DNA of 39,180 bases from contig DDUN01000007.1 of NCBI GenBank assembly GCA_002344825.1, positions 1 through 39,180 of the forward strand, read 5' to 3'. The notes under the pieces were generated by a model, which was given only the letters and a program-made list of their open reading frames with translations, searched no databases and had not been told where the DNA came from. The first letter of the stretch is position 1. Each line of letters begins with the position of its first letter. The position numbers and the translations under genes were made by a program. This document shows, in pieces, positions 1 to 6,909 of this stretch. Source of the stretch: Candidatus Multiplicimicrobium inquinatum. Lineage in GTDB: Bacteria > Omnitrophota > Omnitrophia > Omnitrophales > Aquincolibacteriaceae.

Positions 1-22
1 CTGTGTCATAGGCGCACATTAT

Positions 23-66
23 ACTCAAATTTTCCTCTCTTGCGAGAGAGGAATTTGAGTATTTTT
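23..66 (+). terminator. Rho-independent terminator-like hairpin at left edge
   Basis: Arms at 23-40 and 45-60 pair over 16 bp with a 2-nt TT bulge and a TGCG loop, followed on the plus strand by ATTTTT. It would end a plus-strand gene lying left of the window and facing otsB. On the minus strand the hairpin is not followed by a T-run, so plus is the likelier orientation. Confidence 0.5.
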
Positions 67-76
67 ATCCGTATCC

Positions 77-105
77 TTTTTGCTCTGCGGCCTTGCCGCA
101 ACCGC
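77..105 (-). repeat. Dispersed stem-loop element, copy 1
   Basis: Minus-strand reading: GCGGT, then stem TGCGGC / GCCGCA (95-100 with 86-91) around an AAG loop, then GAGCAAAAA. Same flanks as the copies at 16485, 29255 and 34577, but the fifth stem pair is G-C here and C-G in the other three. It lies downstream of otsB, between that gene and the terminator hairpin at 23-66. Function unknown. Confidence 0.7.
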
Positions 106-228
106 ATAATAAAAACTCTATTCTGGCGAGTGAATTCGGGGTGACCAAAACCTAAATTTTGAAAAAATTTTGTATTGATTGAGCGGGCTGAAGCTGTGCT
201 TTCGCACATTACAGATAAGAAGAATGGA

Positions 229-1026
229 TCAAATATCTCCGCTCTTTTTTTTCGTGGCTCGGACAGCCCGAAGTCTAGGAGCAAGAATCCGGTTAAGGCA
301 CCGCACAAAATCACCGGGTCCCTTGGCAAAGTATTTAATGCCTCGCCGTTTAAACCCAATCGTCGCGGCCCATCCGAACCGGTTTCCATGACGCAGCATT
401 TCAAAATCAGTAACATCATCTCCCGCCGCGATCATGCGCGCGCCGCGAAAACGCTGCATTAAATCGCGGCTTACATGTTCTTTGCGGCCGCGCTCAGATT
501 CAAAGATCTCATAAGCTTTATGCGCTGAAGTCCATTCAAAACCTTTCCGCGCAAGATCATCGCTCTGTTTCAAAAAAAAACCGCTCACTTGCTCTTGCTG
601 TTTACGCGAAGCCCGACGGTAATGCACCACGAAAGAAAACGGCTTGTTCTCGATTGAAACACCTTTTATGCGACGCAAAACCGGACGCCACTGGTTTTGA
701 AGTTTTTTTAATTTCTTAAAACGCGACAAATCGCGGTCAGCGCGGATATTCCACTCCAACCCATGACTGCCGGCCAAAATAATTCCAGGAACGCGAAGCT
801 TGCGTTTAAGATCTTTGAGCTGCCTGCCGCTGACAATCGCGACTTTGCAGGAATGAAGTGAAGCGGCTTGCTTTAAAAACTTTAAAAGCGCGGCGGATGC
901 TTTCACATGGCTGGGTTTACGCCGGATTGGTGCCAAGGTGCCGTCAAAATCAAGACAGAAGACAAGTTTTTTGCTTATCGGTAAATTTAAAATTTCAGGC
1001 AGTGCCTTTGAAAAATGCTCGCTCAT
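229..1026 (-). CDS. otsB: Trehalose-6-phosphate phosphatase
   Basis: Removes phosphate from trehalose-6-phosphate to give free trehalose, the second step of the OtsAB pathway, in the cytoplasm. The 265-residue protein is a HAD-superfamily phosphatase of normal OtsB length. Motif I is LDFDGTLAP near residue 27, motif II is the IVSGR segment near residue 64, and the acidic motif GDDVTD is near residue 197. It starts 10 bases after the stop of the GH15 gene, so the two are probably co-transcribed with the OtsA fusion gene upstream. No strong terminator follows it; the next 200 bases hold only stem-loop copy 1 and the hairpin at the window edge. Family assignment is firm; trehalose as product is supported by the OtsA neighbour. 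Confidence 0.92.
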   Translation of the reverse strand: MSEHFSKALPEILNLPISKKLVFCLDFDGTLAPIRRKPSHVKASAALLKFLKQAASLHSCKVAIVSGRQLKDLKRKLRVPGIILAGSHGLEWNIRADRDLSRFKKLKKLQNQWRPVLRRIKGVSIENKPFSFVVHYRRASRKQQEQVSGFFLKQSDDLARKGFEWTSAHKAYEIFESERGRKEHVSRDLMQRFRGARMIAAGDDVTDFEMLRHGNRFGWAATIGFKRRGIKYFAKGPGDFVRCLNRILAPRLRAVRATKKKSGDI

Positions 1027-1036
1027 TTGCGGCCAA

Positions 1037-2845
1037 TCAGCTTTTTAGGGGCGCGATATGCGGCCCCCAATCATAATCCGTTTCCAGAAAAAGCACGGTC
1101 TGAATGAAGGCCATATGCGAATACCCCTGAGGGAAATTGCCGGTTTGCGCGCCTGTCTTAGGCTCCACGCCTTCAGCCATCAACCCCAGATGATTTGCCG
1201 AACCGACGGCACGAGCGAACATTTCCTGAGCTTCTTCGCGGCGGCCAATCATGTGCAAAGCGTTGACCATCCAAAAGGTACAAATCAAAAAGGTGCTTTC
1301 CGGCATACCGAAATCATCTTCGGCCGTATAGCGCATGGATAATCCGTCACACACCAATTCTTTATAACAAAAATCAACCGTCTTCACCATGCGCGGATCG
1401 TCCTTAGGTAAAAATCCGTAATGCAGCATCAAAAGCACGGCCGCGTCGGCGTGACGGGAGCCGTAATACATCGTGAAAGCCTGGCACTCTTCATTCCAGC
1501 CATTTTCTAAAATATCTTTGCGGATTTCTTCGGCATTTTTAAAACAATCCGCCGCGAAATCTTTTTTACCTATAATTTCCGCGATCCGGCCGCCGCGATC
1601 CATCGCGACCCAATTCATCAATTTTGAAAAAACATGGTGCTGTTTAGAACCGCGATATTCCCAAATTCCGTTATCCGGCTCTTTCCATGTGCCTCTAGAC
1701 GAACGGACAAGCGTGCGCACCGCAGTCCACAACTCATGGTCGAATTGGAAGCTCGCATCCGCATGCAATTCGAAATAAGTGTAAATCGCGTCAAGCAACT
1801 CGCCGTAAAGGTCATTCTGCGTTTGAATATAAGCCTCATTGCCGATCCTCACTGGTCTGGAGTCGCGGTAGCCTTGTAAATGCTCCAGTATTTTTTCCTT
1901 AAGCTGCGTCTCGCCGTGAATACCATACATAATGGCCACGCCGTTGTTTTTTAAAAGCATCCGGTCCAGAATAAAACGCATGTATTTGGAAGAAGAAGTC
2001 ACGTGACCCAGGCGCGCAAAAAGCTCCACGATCATCGACGCGTCACGAATCCAGCAAAAACGATAATCCCAATTGCGGTCTTTGCCCACAGTTTCGGGAA
2101 GCGAAGTGGTCGGGGCGGCAATGACCGCTCCGGTATTTTGATACATTAAAAGTTTTAGCGTAATTAATGAGCGGATAATCAGATCGCGATACTTTTCGGG
2201 CAACTGGGAGCGGTAGGACCAGCCCAGCCAGTGACTTTTGGTTCTTTCAAACTCCACGTAAGCCAAATCAGCGTTGAACGGTCTTATTTTTTGATGATAA
2301 GACAAAATAAAATAAGCCGATCCGGGAATAATAAAATCACGCTCCTCAAGCACATCATCAAAAGAAATGTCGGAGTAAAAATAATAGCTGTGATACTCCC
2401 CGCCATCGGATAAAAATTTGAGATGCTCTTTGGACCGCTCGACCCGGCAGCTGTTTTTTCCGTAATTGGGGCGAATATTCAAACGAACACGTATGCGGGG
2501 TTTTCCTGAAATCACACGAATGCTTCGATGAAGCTCAGCGGGACAATAGAAATGCCCTCCTTCCGCTTCAAAACGGGGCATAAAATCATAAATATCAAAA
2601 ATGCCGTCTTGCGTTTCAACGCGGGTTTTTAAAATCGGCGTAAACCGGACATACTCCTGATGGATGCGCACGGTATTGATGCCTTCGATTTTAAAAGACC
2701 CGCCGTTTTTTTTATCGAGCAACTCAGTAAAAAGCGACGGCGAATCAAAATAGGGCATGCAAAGCCAGTCCACGCTCGCCTCCTTGGACACGAGCGCTGA
2801 AACCATGCAATTCCCTATCAAACCATATGAATATTTATCACTCAC
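1037..2845 (-). CDS. GH15-family glycoside hydrolase (glucoamylase/trehalase-like)
   Basis: A 602-residue cytoplasmic protein without signal peptide, full length for bacterial GH15 enzymes. The N-terminal super-sandwich domain has the family's SVDWLCMPYFDSPS segment (residues 24-37). The (alpha/alpha)6 barrel contains NWDYRFCWIRDAS (258-270), the general-acid region QTQNDLYGEL with Glu349, and the C-terminal GNFPQGYSH motif preceded by AEGVEP. GH15 proteins include glucoamylases, glucodextranases and, in mycobacteria and some archaea, trehalases. Sitting between otsA and otsB, trehalase or maltooligosaccharide hydrolysis is the likeliest role, giving synthesis and turnover in one operon. The start is a GTG at 2845, required because the conserved YSYGLIG motif begins at residue 5; the ribosome binding site is weak. 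Confidence 0.88.
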   Translation of the reverse strand: MSDKYSYGLIGNCMVSALVSKEASVDWLCMPYFDSPSLFTELLDKKNGGSFKIEGINTVRIHQEYVRFTPILKTRVETQDGIFDIYDFMPRFEAEGGHFYCPAELHRSIRVISGKPRIRVRLNIRPNYGKNSCRVERSKEHLKFLSDGGEYHSYYFYSDISFDDVLEERDFIIPGSAYFILSYHQKIRPFNADLAYVEFERTKSHWLGWSYRSQLPEKYRDLIIRSLITLKLLMYQNTGAVIAAPTTSLPETVGKDRNWDYRFCWIRDASMIVELFARLGHVTSSSKYMRFILDRMLLKNNGVAIMYGIHGETQLKEKILEHLQGYRDSRPVRIGNEAYIQTQNDLYGELLDAIYTYFELHADASFQFDHELWTAVRTLVRSSRGTWKEPDNGIWEYRGSKQHHVFSKLMNWVAMDRGGRIAEIIGKKDFAADCFKNAEEIRKDILENGWNEECQAFTMYYGSRHADAAVLLMLHYGFLPKDDPRMVKTVDFCYKELVCDGLSMRYTAEDDFGMPESTFLICTFWMVNALHMIGRREEAQEMFARAVGSANHLGLMAEGVEPKTGAQTGNFPQGYSHMAFIQTVLFLETDYDWGPHIAPLKS

Positions 2846-2904
2846 AAAAAATTCTTTCTTCCAGCTTCATCGCTGCGCGAAAAGGGCTTAGAGCTAAGTT
2901 TGCC

Positions 2905-5160
2905 TTATGAAGACGCAACGCGCAACCGGCTTAAATCACCCATCAATACCGCGGCCCAGCGGTAAATATTATTTTCCATAACGCCCTGCCTTAGAAAAAG
3001 CATACGCCGCTCTTGCTCAGCCTCCGACATTTCCAGCGCCTGAAAAATCGCGCTCGCGGATTGTTCAAAATCATAGGGATTCACGATGAGCGCGTCTTCC
3101 ATTTCTCTCGCGGCGCCGGTAAATTGACTTAAAATCAAAACACCGAGCTGATCAGCGCGCGCCGCAACATACTCTTTGGCGACCAAATTCATTCCGTCAT
3201 GCAAAGAGCTGACAAAACAAAATTTTGCCGCCTTGTAAAAAACGTTGATCGCGGCGTGACTATGATTTTTTTTAAGAAACAAGATCGGCTTCCAGTTTTT
3301 CGTTTGAAACCGCTGATTAATCCTGTCTACTTCGAATTCCACTTCCTGCATAAATTGCGCGTATTTGGGAATCGCAGAGCGTGTCGGGGCGCCAAGTTCA
3401 ACAAAGCAAAGCCGCCCGATATACCCAGGGTGTTTCAGAAAAAAAGTTTCCAGACTTAAAAAGCGCTCCACCAAACCTTTGGTGTAATCTAAGCGGTCAA
3501 CGCCGACGCCGATCATTTCCGCTTCAACACCATGCTCAGCAAGCAGCGACTGAACACTCGGCGGAGCAACGTCCAATTCTTCCTCGCCGGAAAAATCAGC
3601 CGGAATACTGATGGGATAAGGCCGAACGAGTGAAATTTGATTATTTTGAAAAATGCTGAAATTTTCATAATTGATGCGCGACACCAAAAATCGGTCCACT
3701 GTTTCCATAAAGTTATTGCAATGAAACTGTGTGTGAAAACCTAAAATATCCGCGCCCAGCATGCCTTCCAAAATTTCGCAGCGCCACGGACAAATGCCAA
3801 AAGATTCGGGATTCGGCCATGGAATATGCCAAAAAATGGCAATACGCGCGTCAGGCCGGCTCTCTTTGATCATTTTTGAAATGAGCGCAAAGTGATAATC
3901 TTGCACCAAAATGACCGGATCTTTTTGATCACGAATTTCTTCCAAAAGCGCGTCCGCGAATTTGCGGTTCACTGACTGATAATAATTCCAGTCTTCCACG
4001 CGAAAAATCGGACGATGATGCGCGATGTGACAAAGCGGCCAAAGCCCTTCGTTGGAAAAACCGTAGTAATAGCCTTTTTCTTCTTCTTCCGAAAGCCACA
4101 CGCGGCGCAAAGTGTATTCGGGCTGTTCAGACGGAACCCGCAGACGGTCATTCTGATCCACAACTTCTTTGTCAGCGTTGCCGCTTCCGTGCGCGACCCA
4201 GGTTCCCCCGCAGGCTTTAAGAAGCGGCTCAATCGCGGTCACAAGCCCGCTCGCGGGCGTCATGCATTCAATGCCTTTTTTTCCCTGCTCATGAATATAG
4301 GGCTCGCGGTTCGCGATCACATAAAGAGACCCGGCCTCCAGCTTATCTTTAACCAGTTCTTTCAGCCGTTCAGGCGTCCAGATCGCGGCGCTTTGATTTC
4401 TAAGCCGCGCTTCTTTCTCAGCCTTAATGCGCGCGTTTTGCAAACTGCGGGCAATGCGCCCAACCTCATCGGCAAGCGGTCCCAAAAGCTCGCGCGAACT
4501 GGCCTTCATTTCGTTCGTTTCTTTTCCCAGCCGGACACCGCGCAGCCAGTAAACGGCATCACGAATCGGCGCGGTGATATTGGTATAAATGACGGCGAAA
4601 CAAACAAGAATAATCAAAATCACCTGAGCTCCGACACGCACAAAAGTAACAATCCAAATACGCGTAACGCGTTCTTTCACGATCGATGCGTCCTGATACA
4701 CCGTCAAGTAAAGTCCGCCGTCAGGGGTTGTCTCATCCAATTTTGCCGAGTAAATATGCAAAGGGGGTGACGCTGTCCATGAAAAATAGGAAAAGCTGTT
4801 CTGCTCGGAATTTGAAATCCGATAATCCAGCCATTTTTGCTGCGCGCCTTCAAGGTAAGTTTTAACGCCGGGGGAGAAAAGCGACACCTTTCCGTCCGCC
4901 TCCTGAACCGCAAGGCCAAGAATTTTTTCACGATTTGAAAATTTCTCAGCAAGCTTCTGCGCGAACTCTTGTCTTCCCGCAACAATATGCCCTTTCAAAG
5001 AATCACTGATGCCGTCCGCGAGAAGAACGGCACGCTTTTCAATATCACCAAGCAAGCGCAGCTGCTCCTGATGACTGCTCGAAAAGGCAAAGTAAAGCGC
5101 AACCGCCAAAACGACGGCGGTCAAGCTTCCGACTAAACGAAAAACGACTTTAAAGTTCAT
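2905..5160 (-). CDS. otsA: Membrane-anchored trehalose-6-phosphate synthase with N-terminal sensor and HAMP domain
   Basis: A 751-residue fusion, about 280 residues longer than a stand-alone OtsA. Residues 8-28 form TM1, about 29-165 an extracytoplasmic sensor-like domain, about 168-194 TM2, 195-250 a HAMP-like linker with helical coiled-coil character. From about 279 comes a GT20 glycosyltransferase that joins UDP-glucose (or another NDP-glucose) to glucose-6-phosphate. GT20 landmarks are VIANREPY in place of the usual SNR motif, SNEGLWPL (369-376), VQDYHF (419-424), HIPWPNPE (445-452), GVDRLDYTKGL (553-563, holding the Arg and Lys that bind the donor phosphates) and SLHDGMNLVAKEY (652-664). 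The start overlaps the mscS stop by four bases (ATGA), so translation is coupled to a tension-gated channel. That suggests trehalose synthesis controlled by an external or membrane signal. What the sensor detects is not visible. Confidence 0.9.
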   Translation of the reverse strand: MNFKVVFRLVGSLTAVVLAVALYFAFSSSHQEQLRLLGDIEKRAVLLADGISDSLKGHIVAGRQEFAQKLAEKFSNREKILGLAVQEADGKVSLFSPGVKTYLEGAQQKWLDYRISNSEQNSFSYFSWTASPPLHIYSAKLDETTPDGGLYLTVYQDASIVKERVTRIWIVTFVRVGAQVILIILVCFAVIYTNITAPIRDAVYWLRGVRLGKETNEMKASSRELLGPLADEVGRIARSLQNARIKAEKEARLRNQSAAIWTPERLKELVKDKLEAGSLYVIANREPYIHEQGKKGIECMTPASGLVTAIEPLLKACGGTWVAHGSGNADKEVVDQNDRLRVPSEQPEYTLRRVWLSEEEEKGYYYGFSNEGLWPLCHIAHHRPIFRVEDWNYYQSVNRKFADALLEEIRDQKDPVILVQDYHFALISKMIKESRPDARIAIFWHIPWPNPESFGICPWRCEILEGMLGADILGFHTQFHCNNFMETVDRFLVSRINYENFSIFQNNQISLVRPYPISIPADFSGEEELDVAPPSVQSLLAEHGVEAEMIGVGVDRLDYTKGLVERFLSLETFFLKHPGYIGRLCFVELGAPTRSAIPKYAQFMQEVEFEVDRINQRFQTKNWKPILFLKKNHSHAAINVFYKAAKFCFVSSLHDGMNLVAKEYVAARADQLGVLILSQFTGAAREMEDALIVNPYDFEQSASAIFQALEMSEAEQERRMLFLRQGVMENNIYRWAAVLMGDLSRLRVASS

Positions 5161-6140
5161 AAGCGCTCATCCTTCGCCTTTGAAAACGCTTGCCGTAGAA
5201 AGTCATTCTCTTTGGCTGAGCCAAAGTAAACGGTTTGATGCGGAAAAGGAATTTCGATTCCCAATTCATCGAAGCGGTTTTTTAAGCGGCGGCGAAACTC
5301 ACGCGCCACCTCCCATTGTTTGATCGGAAGCGTTTTGATCCGGCATTTAATCGTCACCTGAGACGATTCAAAACCATCCACGCCCAGCATTTCTAAATCG
5401 CTTAGAATCAGCTTATTGAAATGTTCGTCCCTGCGCATCTCTTTTGCGGTTTCAACGATCACCTTCATAACCTCATCAACGCTTTCCTTATAAGCAATGC
5501 CAATATCAAAGAGCGCGTAAGAAAATTCTTTCGTAAAATTAATCACGGATTTTATTTCTCCGTTCGGAATATAAATCACGCGGCCTTCCAAATCACGAAG
5601 CCGGGTATGGCGCAAATTCACGGACTCCACCAATCCGCCGTGATCGCCGATCTTGACCACATCATCAATTCGATATTGCCCCTCCACCAAAATAAAAATT
5701 CCGTTGATCACGTCGCGAATGAGATATTGCCCGCCAAAGCCAAAAGCAAGTCCCGCGATACCGGCTCCGGCCAAAAGAGGCGCCATGTTGAGGCCGAAAC
5801 TATCAAGCAGCATATAGACGACAACACCCACAATGAGGATGGACCCTGTCCAGTGCACAAGCTGTAAAAGAGTCTTAAATTGGAGGGTTTGTCCGCTTTC
5901 ACGCAAAACATTCTTCTCGGAAATTCTGGCCGTCATTTTGGAAACGCCGATTTTAAGCAGTTTGAACAAAACGAGCCCGACCAATAAAATAACCGCAACC
6001 TGAAAAAGCTTTGCTTGCCAATTAGCGCCGGATAGAAAATCCGCCGTTTCTTCTTCAGCAAACGCGGGAAAAACACCCCAAGATAAAAAAACGGCAATAA
6101 ACAAGATATGTCTGGTGATACTTTTATTCTTAGCTGTCAT
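5157..6140 (-). CDS. mscS: MscS-family small-conductance mechanosensitive channel
   Basis: A 327-residue inner-membrane channel that opens on membrane tension during hypo-osmotic shock. It has a signal-like hydrophobic N-terminus ending in FPAFAEEE and three TM helices. The pore-lining third helix is Gly/Ala-rich (LLAGAGIAGLAFGFGGQYLI) and leads into the beta domain (RIDDVVKIGDHGG, then IPNGE), followed by the alpha/beta C-terminal domain. I chose ATG 6140 because GGGAGG lies just upstream of it; an in-frame start at 6203 adds 21 residues without a site. First gene of the trehalose operon, overlapping otsA by four bases. Channel plus compatible-solute synthesis in one transcript fits an osmotic-stress unit. 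Confidence 0.9.
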   Translation of the reverse strand: MTAKNKSITRHILFIAVFLSWGVFPAFAEEETADFLSGANWQAKLFQVAVILLVGLVLFKLLKIGVSKMTARISEKNVLRESGQTLQFKTLLQLVHWTGSILIVGVVVYMLLDSFGLNMAPLLAGAGIAGLAFGFGGQYLIRDVINGIFILVEGQYRIDDVVKIGDHGGLVESVNLRHTRLRDLEGRVIYIPNGEIKSVINFTKEFSYALFDIGIAYKESVDEVMKVIVETAKEMRRDEHFNKLILSDLEMLGVDGFESSQVTIKCRIKTLPIKQWEVAREFRRRLKNRFDELGIEIPFPHQTVYFGSAKENDFLRQAFSKAKDERL

Positions 6141-6350
6141 CGTTTTCCTCCCTACCTTTTTGTCAGACGAAGCGGATCTCTGAGCAAATGGCGGCCCTAC
6201 CATTCACGATAACCCTTCAGCAAAAGAGCTGAACCCTTGAAGTGATTTTATTTTAACGGAGAATCAGCGAGAACCAAGTCTTTTTTTTAACGCGGAGAGC
6301 AAAACGGGCAAGCTTCTGACGCGCCTGCGGTCGGACAAGGTCCGGAGCCC

Positions 6351-6376
6351 GAAAATTTCAAATACCTTGAAATTTT
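6351..6376 (-). other. AT-rich perfect hairpin overlapping the carbonic anhydrase stop codon
   Basis: Eleven-base arms (6351-361 and 6366-376; GAAAATTTCAA and its complement) with a 4-nt loop span the last codons and stop of the gene. A second small hairpin with CGGAC / GTCCG arms follows on the minus strand. There is no separate T-run, so this may be mRNA 3'-end protection rather than a classic terminator. The rest of the 6141-6357 gap shows nothing else I recognise. Confidence 0.45.
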
Positions 6377-6909
6377 CCTGTCATATACTGGGCGGCATAT
6401 TTCACATAACGCTTGCCCCAATTTTTCAGCTTTTCAATTTCTTCTTTTTTCAGCGGGCGAACATATTTTGCGGGCTTGCCCATATAAAGCGAATACGGTT
6501 TCAGCTTTTGATTGTGAGTCACTAAGCTTCCCGCGCCCACTAAACAGCATTCGCCCACCACCGCACCGTCGAGAACGATGGATTGAATTCCGATCAGCGC
6601 ATACCGCTTAATCGTGCAGGCATGCAGCGTCACCTGATGGCCGACCGTCACATCGTCGGCAATTTTGGTGCCGCGATTGGTTTCGAGATGAATAACGGAG
6701 AGATCCTGAATATTGGAACGTTTGCCGATCACAATGGAATTGATATCGCCGCGCAAAACGCAATTAGGCCATACGGAAGAATAATCGCCGATGGTTACGC
6801 GCCCTTCAACCACGGCAGAAGGATGAATGAAAACCTGCCGCCCAACCTTGGGCGCAAAACTTTTCTGCCCAATCTTAGGCCTGTAAACAACCTTCGGATC
6901 TTTTTTCAT
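6358..6909 (-). CDS. Gamma-carbonic anhydrase family hexapeptide-repeat protein
   Basis: A 183-residue left-handed beta-helix protein with repeated hexapeptides (for example VEGRVTIGDYSSVW and IADDVTVGHQVTLHACTI). Three histidines in the spacing of the Cam/YrdA metal site are present: His74, His91 and His96. Members are gamma-carbonic anhydrases or related metal-binding trimers; the family residues are intact, but catalysis cannot be judged because many YrdA-type proteins lack measured activity. Its ATG shares one base with the acnA stop (TAATG), so it is translationally coupled to aconitase. CO2/bicarbonate handling next to TCA decarboxylation is a plausible link, but inference. Confidence 0.88.
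   Translation of the reverse strand: MKKDPKVVYRPKIGQKSFAPKVGRQVFIHPSAVVEGRVTIGDYSSVWPNCVLRGDINSIVIGKRSNIQDLSVIHLETNRGTKIADDVTVGHQVTLHACTIKRYALIGIQSIVLDGAVVGECCLVGAGSLVTHNQKLKPYSLYMGKPAKYVRPLKKEEIEKLKNWGKRYVKYAAQYMTGKFQGI

Noticed and set aside
4015..4770. A 251-codon open frame antisense to otsA
   Set aside because: It lies wholly opposite a well-conserved enzyme gene, is Arg/Phe/Asn-rich as expected for a shadow frame, and has no start signal.
6294..6313. Possible fifth stem-loop copy (GCGGAGAGCAAAAC, plus strand)
   Set aside because: It matches only the right flank; there is no GCGGT flank and no paired stem.
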